This document shows, one piece after another, positions 53,355 to 60,791 of a stretch of 64,000 nucleotides of DNA. The position numbers and the translations under genes were made by a program. The notes under the pieces are model-generated. The model saw nothing but the letters and a program-made list of their open reading frames with translations. It was not told where the DNA came from and did no database searches. Positions within the stretch are counted from its first letter, which is position 1. Each line of letters starts with the position of its first letter. Origin of the DNA: Azonexus sp. (GTDB lineage: Bacteria > Pseudomonadota > Gammaproteobacteria > Burkholderiales > Rhodocyclaceae); contig JAGOBB010000004.1 in assembly GCA_017983615.1 (NCBI GenBank), positions 1-64,000 of the forward strand, in the 5' to 3' direction.

Positions 53355-54489
53355 AGATCACCCGGAGATCCGAGGCCGTCGCACGACGCGGGTTGGTGTA
53401 AATGCAGGAGTCGGTTACCGCGTGGTCCGCCAGATCTGCGACCGCACCGCGGGAAACACCGCGATCGGCCAGACCACCTTCGACCCCTACCGCAGCGCGC
53501 AAAGCATGAATATCATCCATGATCCGGCGCAGCTTTTCCTGATGTGTTCCCTGCTTCATTTCCAGCCCCAATGCCTCACCAATCTGGACAAAGCGATCTT
53601 CGGACCCATGAAAGTTGAAATCGACAACGGCTGGCAACAGCAAGGCGTTGCACTCACCGTGGGCCAAATCCAGATACCCGCCGAGACTGTGTGCCATGGC
53701 GTGGGTTGCCCCCAGACTGGCATTGGAGAAGGCCATGCCCGCCTGCAGACTGGACAACATCATCTGCTCCCGGGCCTTCAGGTCGTCAGGCTGCAGGACC
53801 GCCTGCTGAAGACTGACCCGAACACCGCGAACTGCCGCCAGGGCATGAACATCGGACAAGGGAGAACTGGCAGACGAAACATAGGCTTCGATGGCATGGG
53901 TCAGCGCATCCAGCCCCGAAAAGGCGGTGAGGCTGGGGGACATCGTCACGGTGGTTTCCGGATCTACGAGCGCCACGTCCGGCACGACGATCTTGCTGAT
54001 GATAGCCACCTTGGTGCGGCGCGCCACCGCGTTGATGATTGCGAATTGCGAAATGTCGGCAGCAGTGCCGGCCGTCGTGGGAATGCAGATCAACGGCGGT
54101 CCAGGCAAGGGAATGGCATCCACCCCTTCATAGTCGAGAATATGCCCACCATTGGCGATCACAACCGAAATTCCCTTGGCGCAATCGATGACACTGCCAC
54201 CGCCAAGGGCAATGATCACATCGCACCCTGCTGCCCGGTAAAACTCAACCCCAGCCATCACTTCATGGTCTCGGGGATTCGGCGTGATATTACTGAACTG
54301 TACGTAGCTGATGCCGGCTTCGTCCAGGTCGGTTGCTAACTCCGTCAGCCAACCCGCAGCAATCACGCCGGGGTCTGTCACGACCAAGACCCGCTTGGCG
54401 TTCAGATTGCGTCCGTACATGCCCACCTTGTGCCTTGCACCGACGCCGAAAATGAATTCCGGCACGACGAATTTTCGTAGTTCAAACAT
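53338..54489 (-). CDS. ercA: ErcA-like iron-containing alcohol dehydrogenase
   Basis: A 383-residue group III alcohol dehydrogenase. NAD site ALGGGSVIDCAKG; metal ligands in GLDALTHAIEAY (Asp, His), GATHAMAHSLGG (His) and LDLAHGECNALLL (His) are all present, so it could still be catalytic. Length and close link to a PAS kinase match ErcA, which has a regulatory role in ethanol oxidation in Pseudomonas. The sequence CIPTTAGTAADISQFAII is near-canonical. It is the first gene of the operon; the region upstream is A/T-rich. Confidence 0.85.
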   Translation of the reverse strand: MFELRKFVVPEFIFGVGARHKVGMYGRNLNAKRVLVVTDPGVIAAGWLTELATDLDEAGISYVQFSNITPNPRDHEVMAGVEFYRAAGCDVIIALGGGSVIDCAKGISVVIANGGHILDYEGVDAIPLPGPPLICIPTTAGTAADISQFAIINAVARRTKVAIISKIVVPDVALVDPETTVTMSPSLTAFSGLDALTHAIEAYVSSASSPLSDVHALAAVRGVRVSLQQAVLQPDDLKAREQMMLSSLQAGMAFSNASLGATHAMAHSLGGYLDLAHGECNALLLPAVVDFNFHGSEDRFVQIGEALGLEMKQGTHQEKLRRIMDDIHALRAAVGVEGGLADRGVSRGAVADLADHAVTDSCIYTNPRRATASDLRVIYAEAL

Positions 54490-54720
54490 GGCGCTCCGAT
54501 ATCGCTTATGACGAATGGACTATATCGAAATATATACCCCACAAACCAATAAATCAATAAATTCATCGAAATTAACAACATGCATTCACACATCCATTCC
54601 AATTGACCAGTCAACATGAACGTAAGGCATCCACAGAAGCTCCGAAGCCTTGCCTTCCCATGGTGATAGGTGCCCGACTTCAGGTACCATCCGCGGGGCT
54701 TGCCGACAAGACGACTCACC

Positions 54721-57099
54721 ATGACCGACCAATTGAAACTATTCGACCCCGATGCACCGCAAGCGCCCGCCGAGCCGGCGCAACACCATGCAACGCCGGC
54801 TTCACCGATTGAAGATCCCATTTCAGATTCGGCCGGCGTGCCCCCCATCCCCCCCGCCGCCAGCGGACCGGCCGACGACATCCCGCCGCCCGCCGAATAT
54901 GCCGCCCGCCGCTATCTCGAATACGCAATGAGCGTCGTCACCGGCCGCGCCCTCCCCTCGGCCGCCGACGGTCAGAAGCCGGTACAACGCCGCATCCTCT
55001 ACGCCATGCACCGGATGGGCCTGTATAAGAGCCCGCGCCACGTCAAATCGGCACGCGTCGTCGGCGACGTGATCGGTAAGTATCACCCGCACGGCGACTC
55101 CTCGGTCTATGACGCGATGGTCCGCATGGCCCAGGACTGGAGCCTGCGTTACCCGATCGTCGACGGTCAGGGCAATTTCGGCTCGCGCGACGGCGACAAC
55201 GCCGCCGCCATGCGCTACACCGAAGCACGTCTGACGCCGATCGCCGAACTGCTGCTCGCGGAAATCGACGAAGGCACCGTCGACTGGAAACCCAACTACG
55301 ACGGCGCCAACGACGAACCGGCGCTGTTGCCGGCTCGCCTGCCGTTTTGCCTGCTCAACGGTGCTTCCGGCATCGCCGTCGGCATGGCCACCGAAATTCC
55401 GGCCCACAACCTGCGCGAAGTGGCCAATGCTACGGTCGCCCTGATAAAAGACCCTAATTTCAGCGAAGACGATGTGCTGGCGATGATTCCCGGCCCCGAC
55501 TACCCGGGCGGCGCGCAGATCATTTCGTCACCCGAGGAAATCGCCGCCACCTACCGCACGGGGCGCGGCAGCCTGCGCGTCCGCGCCAAATGGAAAATCG
55601 AGAATCTGGCCCGCGGCCAGTGGAAGCTGGTCATCACCGAACTGCCGCCGGGCGTCTCGACGGCCACCGTAATGTCGGAAATCGAAGCCTGCTCCAACCC
55701 GGTGGCCAAGGAAAAGGCCGGCAAGAAAGTGTTTACGCCAGAGCAGCTGAACCTGAAAGCGGCCTTCCTGTCGGCCATTTCGGAATCCGGCGTGCGCGAC
55801 GAATCTGGCAAGGAACACGCCATCCGCCTGGTCATCGAGCCGGCCAGCTCGCGTCAGGGGCAGGACGACCTGATCCGCCTGCTGCTCGCCCACACCAGCC
55901 TGGAAACCAACGCCTCTATCAACCTGACCGTCCTCGGCGTCACCGGCACGCCGCGCCAGGCCTCGCTCTATTCGATCATCGCCGAGTGGTGTCGCTTCCG
56001 GCTGGCCACCGTCGAACGACGCACGCGCCACCGCCTGACCGCCGCCGAAAAGCGCATTCACATCCTCGAAGGCCGGCAGGCGATCCTGCTCGACATCGAC
56101 AAGGTGATCAAGGTCATCCGCGAATCGGACGACCCTAAAGCCGACCTGATCGCCCATTTCAAGCTCTCCGAGATCCAGGCCGAAGACATTCTCGAAATCC
56201 GCCTGCGCCAGCTGGCTCGACTGGAAGGCATCAAGATCGGTGAAGAACTGGCCAGACTGCGCGAAGAAGCCGCCGGCCTGAACAAGCTGCTCGATTCCGA
56301 AGAAGCGCTGCGCGCCTGCGTCGCCGCCGAAATCGAAGCCGACGCGAAGAAATACGGCGACGATCGCCGGACCTTCATCGAAACCGCCGAAAAGGTCACA
56401 ATGTCGGACGCCAAAACCGTCTCCATTGTCGACGAGCCGACCACGCTGATCGTCTCAAAGCATGGCTGGCTTCGTTCGCGCACCGGCCACAACATCGACC
56501 CGACGCAACTGACCTTCCGTTCCGGCGACAGCCTGCTCGCCTGCCTGCCCTGCCGCACCGTCGACCACCTGATCCTGCTCGACACCGGGGGCCGCGCCTA
56601 TTCCATCGCTGCATCCGACATTCCTGGCGGCAAAGGCGACGGGATCCCGGCCACCTCGCTGGCCGATTTCCAGGATGGCGGCAAACCCTGCCTGGCTCTG
56701 GCGGTTTCCAGCGAAAAACTCTATCTGGTCGCCGCCGACGGCGGCTACGGCTTCCGCTGCCAGGGCAGCGACTTTCTGTCCCGCGGCAAGGCTGGCAAGG
56801 CCTTCCTGACCCTCGGCGACAACGAAGCCCCGGCCGTCTTCATGCCCTCCCCGGCGACCGGCGAAATCGCCTGCGTGACCCGCGATGGCCGCGCCCTGGT
56901 CTTCAACGTCGAAGAAATCCGCCTGCTCGCCAAGGGCCGCGGTCTCAAGCTGATCGACGCCGACCCTGGCAAAACCGCGCTGGAAGACATCGTGCCGGTC
57001 GTCGACGGCATCGCCGGCAAATTGAAGGGCGAGCGCCTCGAAATCTGCCGCGGTAGCCGCGGCGGCAAAGGCAAGCCGATCAAGGCGCCCCGCAAGTAG
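54721..57099 (+). CDS. parC: DNA topoisomerase IV subunit A
   Basis: A 792-residue breakage-reunion subunit of topoisomerase IV. The QRDR region is [18 protein letters not shown] to [19 protein letters not shown]; the catalytic Tyr is in [12 protein letters not shown] (about residue 168). The C-terminal half carries the beta-pinwheel repeats (for example [20 protein letters not shown] region), shorter than in GyrA and without the GyrA box. The first 60 residues are a Pro/Ala-rich extension. The dispersed repeat at 55426 encodes [11 protein letters not shown] within the DNA-gate region. Starts at 54721; the longer frame lacks support. Confidence 0.95.
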   Translation: MTDQLKLFDPDAPQAPAEPAQHHATPASPIEDPISDSAGVPPIPPAASGPADDIPPPAEYAARRYLEYAMSVVTGRALPSAADGQKPVQRRILYAMHRMGLYKSPRHVKSARVVGDVIGKYHPHGDSSVYDAMVRMAQDWSLRYPIVDGQGNFGSRDGDNAAAMRYTEARLTPIAELLLAEIDEGTVDWKPNYDGANDEPALLPARLPFCLLNGASGIAVGMATEIPAHNLREVANATVALIKDPNFSEDDVLAMIPGPDYPGGAQIISSPEEIAATYRTGRGSLRVRAKWKIENLARGQWKLVITELPPGVSTATVMSEIEACSNPVAKEKAGKKVFTPEQLNLKAAFLSAISESGVRDESGKEHAIRLVIEPASSRQGQDDLIRLLLAHTSLETNASINLTVLGVTGTPRQASLYSIIAEWCRFRLATVERRTRHRLTAAEKRIHILEGRQAILLDIDKVIKVIRESDDPKADLIAHFKLSEIQAEDILEIRLRQLARLEGIKIGEELARLREEAAGLNKLLDSEEALRACVAAEIEADAKKYGDDRRTFIETAEKVTMSDAKTVSIVDEPTTLIVSKHGWLRSRTGHNIDPTQLTFRSGDSLLACLPCRTVDHLILLDTGGRAYSIAASDIPGGKGDGIPATSLADFQDGGKPCLALAVSSEKLYLVAADGGYGFRCQGSDFLSRGKAGKAFLTLGDNEAPAVFMPSPATGEIACVTRDGRALVFNVEEIRLLAKGRGLKLIDADPGKTALEDIVPVVDGIAGKLKGERLEICRGSRGGKGKPIKAPRK
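55426..55465 (+). repeat. dispersed bipartite repeat, copy 12 (inside parC)
   Basis: Core AATGCTACGGTCGCCC at 55426-55441, spacer TGATAAAAG, then ACCCTAATTTCAGCG. Both halves are kept although they lie in a conserved reading frame, where the core reads NATVAL. Confidence 0.8.
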
Positions 57100-57107
57100 T
57101 TGCAGCC

Positions 57108-57146
57108 AAATGCTACGGTCAATGCCAAAAACAGGGCAAAATGCCC
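57108..57146 (+). repeat. dispersed bipartite repeat, copy 13
   Basis: Core AAATGCTACGGTCAATGCC, short A-rich spacer, then AGGGCAAAATGCCCC. It begins 9 bases after the parC stop codon. The end also contains GGGCAAAATGCCC, a small hairpin. Confidence 0.78.
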
Positions 57147-57272
57147 CGTTTATCATTGGCGGACCGCCTGGCCAAATGACATCAATCGCCAAATATCTCA
57201 CGGATCAGATACGCCGTTCGTCATAGACTTCCTTCAACCAGACGGGTTCTGGTTAGAAGCGGGAGTCGCAAC

Positions 57273-57584
57273 ATGACGTATTTCACCCCGACACAACTCG
57301 CCTCACTCGAGGCGACAGCCACCTCGGCAGCGAGCTATATCGACCTCTGTGACAGCGGTAGCCACTATGTTCGCCTCGATCCAGCGCACTACCGCACATG
57401 CGGCCAGATACTGTCCCGAATTTTTTCCGTAGTCGACGCCCGGCAAGACTTTTCGGACTTGCTTCAACAATCTGCAGCCGCCCGGGAAATGGTCGAATCG
57501 ATTGAAATCCGCCGCCATCTCGCCATCAGCCGACTGGTTTTCTACCCCGAACTTTCCGCCCTGATCTGCCGCGTCAGCGCCTAA
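57273..57584 (+). CDS. hypothetical protein
   Basis: A 103-residue soluble protein of unknown family, mostly helical (IEIRRHLAISRLVFYPELSAL). No signal peptide or membrane segment. ATG at 57273 follows AAGCGGGAGTC, a moderate ribosome binding site. A terminator hairpin follows the stop codon. It could be a small regulator, but nothing supports a function. Confidence 0.6.
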   Translation: MTYFTPTQLASLEATATSAASYIDLCDSGSHYVRLDPAHYRTCGQILSRIFSVVDARQDFSDLLQQSAAAREMVESIEIRRHLAISRLVFYPELSALICRVSA

Positions 57585-57631
57585 CCGGCACGGTCCGCGC
57601 CGCCTGCGCTCAAATCCGGTTCTTCCGCCCA

Positions 57632-57662
57632 TAAAAAAACCGGGGCATTTGCCCCGGTTTTG
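57632..57662. terminator. bidirectional rho-independent terminator
   Basis: AAACCGGGGC and GCCCCGGTTT form a 10-base stem around a 4-base loop, with A and T runs on both sides. It separates the 57273 gene from the converging phasin gene. Confidence 0.88.
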
Positions 57663-57682
57663 CTTGAACCAGTCCGTGAGGA

Positions 57683-58231
57683 TCAGGCAGCCTTCTTGCC
57701 CTTCGGAGCGGCCACGTTGGCAGCCTTCAGGGTGGCGCTGGTAGCAGCGGCAACGCTGGCTTCAGCAACTTCAGCAGCTTGCTTGGCAGCCTTGTTCAGA
57801 CCTTCGTAAGCTTCGTTGGCCGACTTGATGGCGGTCTTGACGGCGGCAACGGCGACTTCGGAACCAGCCGGAGCGGAAGCCAGGGCCTTTTCGACCAGGC
57901 CGGAAACGGTGGCGTTGGTTTCAGCAACCTTGGTTTCGACTTCCTTGGCGATCTTGTCCTTGGTTTCGGCAGCGATGGAGATCACGTTACGCGAGTACTC
58001 CAGGCCCTTCTCGATGGACGGGGTAGCCAGTTCCTTCTGCAGGCTGACGAAAGACTGGACGTCCTTGGCACCCAGCAGGGCGGTCACGTTGGACATGGCG
58101 GTTTCGAAAACCGAACGGGCAGCGGCCAGGTTCAACAGGGCCAGACGCTCGATGCCGTCGAAAGCGGTGTTCGTGAAGAACAGGGTGAAGTTGATACCGG
58201 ACTTGGCGAAATCTTCGGGCTTGGTAAACAT
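57683..58231 (-). CDS. phaP: phasin (PHA granule-associated protein)
   Basis: A 182-residue phasin, which coats polyhydroxyalkanoate storage granules. MFTKPEDFAKSGINFTLFFTNTAF starts the phasin_2 domain; a long amphipathic helix (KDVQSFVSLQKELATPSIEKGLEYSRNV) and an Ala/Lys/Glu-rich tail follow. Length is standard. ATG at 58231 follows CAGGAGA. Two palindromes of the PhaR operator type lie in the next 120 bases upstream. The window has no PHA synthase, so that must be elsewhere in the genome. Confidence 0.93.
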   Translation of the reverse strand: MFTKPEDFAKSGINFTLFFTNTAFDGIERLALLNLAAARSVFETAMSNVTALLGAKDVQSFVSLQKELATPSIEKGLEYSRNVISIAAETKDKIAKEVETKVAETNATVSGLVEKALASAPAGSEVAVAAVKTAIKSANEAYEGLNKAAKQAAEVAEASVAAATSATLKAANVAAPKGKKAA

Positions 58232-58276
58232 GGTGATTCTCCTGAGGTTGGGGTGATTTTCTTGCCGCGTAATCCA

Positions 58277-58293
58277 TGTTGCACTGCAGCATG
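58277..58293. promoter_or_regulatory. PhaR-type operator, proximal
   Basis: GCACTGCAGC is embedded in TGTTGCACTGCAGCATG, 46 bases upstream of the phaP start. PhaR repressors bind TGC-rich sites of the form CTGCN3-4GCAG upstream of phaP; this one is close to that. PhaR itself is not in the window. Confidence 0.6.
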
Positions 58294-58334
58294 ACTTCAT
58301 TCTAATCAGGGAATTTCAGATGTCAACCGCTTTT

Positions 58335-58347
58335 GGTGCACTGCACC
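58335..58347. promoter_or_regulatory. PhaR-type operator, distal
   Basis: GGTGCACTGCACC is a perfect 13-base palindrome with a central C, 100 bases upstream of phaP. It shares GCACTGCA with the proximal site. It may be a second PhaR site or shared with the Sir2 gene region. Confidence 0.55.
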
Positions 58348-58386
58348 ATTTCTCGCGAATCTGCCTGTTGCAAAAATACAAATGGC

Positions 58387-59181
58387 TCAACCGGCTTGTG
58401 CGTCTAAGCCCAGCCTGCGGACAATTCCAGCCATCGCAGCGGCCGCGCCAAGTGGCACATAGAAATCGACAATATCACTCAACTGCGTTCTAGCCGGATT
58501 GATTTCCACGGTCGGAATACCGCTCGCGGCGGCCAGCACAACCGGCTGCACGATATACGGAAACACGCTGGACGTTCCGATGGTGAATACGATGTCGAAA
58601 CCTTCCTGAAAGGCGTTGATGAAACGATCCAGCTCATCCTCCGGCAGTGCCTCGCCAAACAGCACCACCTTGGGCCGCAATACGGCACCACACTCGGGGC
58701 ACAAGGGGGGAACCTCGCGACCATTCATATCCACCACAGATTCGTAATAGCTGCACGCAGTACAGATAAGCTCTTGCAAATTGCCGTGAATCTCGACGAT
58801 GTCGCCGCTACCTGCGGCCCGATGCAGGCCATCGACATTTTGGGTAAACACCATGACCCGGTCGAAATGCTTCTCCAGACAGGCAATCGCCCGATGCGCC
58901 GCATTCGGCTGGGCACCCCGGCAGTTTTCCTCGATCTGGATCAGGTACTTCCATGTAATGTCCGGATGCAGGGCGAAGACCTCGCCGGACAACGCTTCCT
59001 CAATGTGCAGCCCCTCGGCTGTTGGCTCGCTGTCATACAAACCGCCTACACCACGATAGGTCGGCAAACCGGAATCGGCCGAAATTCCCGCCCCTGTGAT
59101 GAACAAAGCGCGCCGCGCGCGCTTCAGATGCTCGGCAACCGCATCCAGCGTGGCCTCGACGGACGGGATATCGGCAGACAT
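58387..59181 (-). CDS. cobB: Sir2-family NAD-dependent protein deacylase
   Basis: A 264-residue sirtuin that removes acetyl or other acyl groups from lysines with NAD. All core motifs are there: GAGISADSGLPTYRG, FTQNVDGLHRAAG, the catalytic His in VEIHGNL, zinc Cys pairs CTACSYY and CPECGAV, and LFGEALPE. Residues after GAGIS and the Tyr/Arg pair of class III sirtuins (desuccinylases) are not clearly present, so deacetylase is likelier. The start is at 59181. The gene is 12 bases behind the FliL-like gene on the same strand. Confidence 0.9.
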   Translation of the reverse strand: MSADIPSVEATLDAVAEHLKRARRALFITGAGISADSGLPTYRGVGGLYDSEPTAEGLHIEEALSGEVFALHPDITWKYLIQIEENCRGAQPNAAHRAIACLEKHFDRVMVFTQNVDGLHRAAGSGDIVEIHGNLQELICTACSYYESVVDMNGREVPPLCPECGAVLRPKVVLFGEALPEDELDRFINAFQEGFDIVFTIGTSSVFPYIVQPVVLAAASGIPTVEINPARTQLSDIVDFYVPLGAAAAMAGIVRRLGLDAQAG

Positions 59182-59191
59182 TCGGCCTAGC

Positions 59192-59593
59192 TTACTGAAT
59201 CAGGAACTTCGTAAACAAGACTTCCTTGATACCCGTCTTCGCATCCTCATGAATCACATGATTGGCCAGCTCGATGATTTCCTCGATCAACTCCTTTTTG
59301 CCTTCCAGAGTCCGCAGCTTGGCCGCTTCCTTCCCGGAAAGCAGCAGGATGATCTCATGCTGCAACCTCGGTTTATAGCCAGAAAGCAAATGTGAAGCCT
59401 CAGGCGTCGCCCCCTCGAAGATCAAACCAAACTGGAGGTAGTTGTCCTTACCCAGATTGACCGTAAAAACCATGGGCTCACCGCCCCCGCCACCGCCATG
59501 ATCGTTGGCCAGCGCCGACAAGGGCAGCATGGCGCAAAGAACGACCAGCGCAGGCGCCACGAAAATGCTCACAATCCGGGAAAAGACATTCAT
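59192..59593 (-). CDS. FliL-like exported protein (orphan)
   Basis: A 133-residue protein resembling FliL: a hydrophobic N-terminus, a Gly-rich linker, then YLQFGLIFEG, HEIILLLSGKEAAKLRTLEGK and the C-terminal IKEVLFTKFLIQ, which fits the FliL end. True FliL has a membrane anchor; here the N-terminus looks like a cleavable signal peptide (MLPLSALAND). There are no flagellar genes around it, so it may be a stand-alone relative. Confidence 0.75.
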   Translation of the reverse strand: MNVFSRIVSIFVAPALVVLCAMLPLSALANDHGGGGGGEPMVFTVNLGKDNYLQFGLIFEGATPEASHLLSGYKPRLQHEIILLLSGKEAAKLRTLEGKKELIEEIIELANHVIHEDAKTGIKEVLFTKFLIQ

Positions 59594-59672
59594 AACGGTC
59601 CTAGGTACGCAAAGCCGATCGGAAGAATGGAAGCCTCGCCTGGAGGCCCCGAACTTTATACCGCCTGAAAAT

Positions 59673-59697
59673 GAAAAAAGCCACCATCAAGGCGGCT
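59673..59697 (-). terminator. terminator after tRNA-Arg
   Basis: AGCCGCC and GGTGGCT (minus strand, one G-T pair) form the stem, followed by TTTTTTC. It lies just beyond the 3' end of the left tRNA-Arg. Confidence 0.7.
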
Positions 59698-59713
59698 CTT
59701 CACAGTTTTTTGT

Positions 59714-59790
59714 TGGCGCGCCCGGAGCGATTCGAACGCCCGACCCTCTGGTTCGTAGCCAGATACTCTATCCAACTGAGCTACGGGCGC
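59714..59790 (-). tRNA. tRNA-Arg (anticodon ACG), copy A
   Basis: 77 bases, cloverleaf complete: acceptor stem GCGCCCG/CGGGCGC, D arm AGCTCAGTTGGATAGAG, anticodon arm TCTGG-CTACGAA-CCAGA with ACG, variable GGGTC, T arm GTTCGAATC and an encoded CCA. ACG reads CGN Arg codons after modification to ICG. Identical to copy B. Confidence 0.97.
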
Positions 59791-59796
59791 GCTGCC

Positions 59797-59829
59797 AAAA
59801 AACAAAAGACCAACCGCTAGATTGGTCTG
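59797..59829 (-). terminator. terminator-like hairpin between the two tRNA-Arg genes
   Basis: On the minus strand, AGACCAA and TTGGTCT form the stem and TTTTGTTTTTT follows. It would end or pause transcription after copy B. A direct repeat TTGGTCTGA/TTTGGTCTGA adjoins it. Confidence 0.6.
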
Positions 59830-59840
59830 ATTTGGTCTGA

Positions 59841-59917
59841 TGGCGCGCCCGGAGCGATTCGAACGCCCGACCCTCTGGTTCGTAGCCAGATACTCTATCC
59901 AACTGAGCTACGGGCGC
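59841..59917 (-). tRNA. tRNA-Arg (anticodon ACG), copy B
   Basis: Same 77-base sequence as copy A, including CCA, 50 bases upstream of it. The pair arose by tandem duplication. No integrase or attachment-site repeat is near it. Confidence 0.97.
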
Positions 59918-59981
59918 GCTGTCAGAGCCGCGCATTATACGGACAGATCGGTAGAATGCAAGGGTTTTCAGGAAAAAACCG

Positions 59982-60248
59982 ATGTCCACAATCCGTGTCC
60001 GAATGCCGAAATACCCAGAGTGCTGGTCAAGTTGCGGCTCGTGCGCGAGCGGAAACGTGTTTATTCTCGAACTGCTGGTCAAAGCCGGCGACATCGTTGC
60101 CCGCGACGACAACATCCTGACGCTGGAGACCGGCAAGGTGGCGCTGGACATCCCCACACCCCACGCCGGCCGGGTCATCGAAATCCATGTCACAGAGGGC
60201 GATACAGTCGCTGAAGGCGCGCTACTGGTAACGCTGGAATCAGCCTGA
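59982..60248 (+). CDS. stand-alone biotin/lipoyl carrier domain protein with Cys-rich loop
   Basis: An 88-residue single biotinyl/lipoyl domain. The carrier Lys is in LETGKVALDIPTP (about residue 51), with GRVIEIHVTEGDTV in the second half. The N-terminus is unusual: MPKYPECWSSCGSCASGN contains three Cys in a CxxxCxxC spacing, not part of normal lipoyl domains. It could bind a metal cluster or form disulfides. No dehydrogenase, carboxylase or glycine cleavage partner is nearby. The ATG at 59982 lacks a strong ribosome binding site. Confidence 0.78.
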   Translation: MSTIRVRMPKYPECWSSCGSCASGNVFILELLVKAGDIVARDDNILTLETGKVALDIPTPHAGRVIEIHVTEGDTVAEGALLVTLESA

Positions 60249-60284
60249 ACAGGGATGTGAACCCTCCCGTATCGTCCCCTGCCC

Positions 60285-60626
60285 TCACTTTGGGAGATCG
60301 ACCTCCATCGCGTTGCGCACTTCGCGCACGCCCCGCACGCCGCTGGCCAAGTCGAGCGCCCGGCGCAGCGCATGCTCGTCGGGTACCGAACCCGCAACGG
60401 TAACGATAGCCGCTTTTGACACCACGCGAATCTGAGAACCCGCCAAGCCGATATCGGTGCGCAGGAGTGTCTCGACCTTGTCGGTCAGCGCCGCATCCAA
60501 GGCCTCGGTACTGGCGACCATCGCGGCCAGTGTTTTAGGATCATCGGTGGCAAAGGCAGAAAGCCCGAGGCCAACAAATGTGGCAACGGCAAACAGTGTG
60601 GCAACCAGGAGATTACGTTTGAGCAT
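60285..60626 (-). CDS. exported BON-domain protein
   Basis: A 113-residue protein with signal peptide (ATFVGLGLSAFATDD) and one BON domain (VETLLRTDIGLAGSQIRVV to GVRGVREVRNAMEV). BON domains bind membranes or phospholipids and are common in osmotic-stress proteins. It converges on the lipoyl-domain gene and shares no operon. Confidence 0.85.
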   Translation of the reverse strand: MLKRNLLVATLFAVATFVGLGLSAFATDDPKTLAAMVASTEALDAALTDKVETLLRTDIGLAGSQIRVVSKAAIVTVAGSVPDEHALRRALDLASGVRGVREVRNAMEVDLPK

Positions 60627-60791
60627 GGCAGATCCCTTCTTGTAGTGGATGCCAAGACGTATTGCGAACTCCGTGCCAGCTAAAACATTTCTCTAATAAT
60701 CAATTGACTAGCTACACACCCGCCTTGCCTGGAGAGGCCATCAGTCGTGCTGCGGCGACACCTCATCGCCTGCACCCAAGCACGCCCCCGA

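Noticed and set aside
59700-59930. tRNA-Arg pair as an integration site
   Set aside because: No integrase, phage gene or direct repeat of the tRNA end is found on either side.
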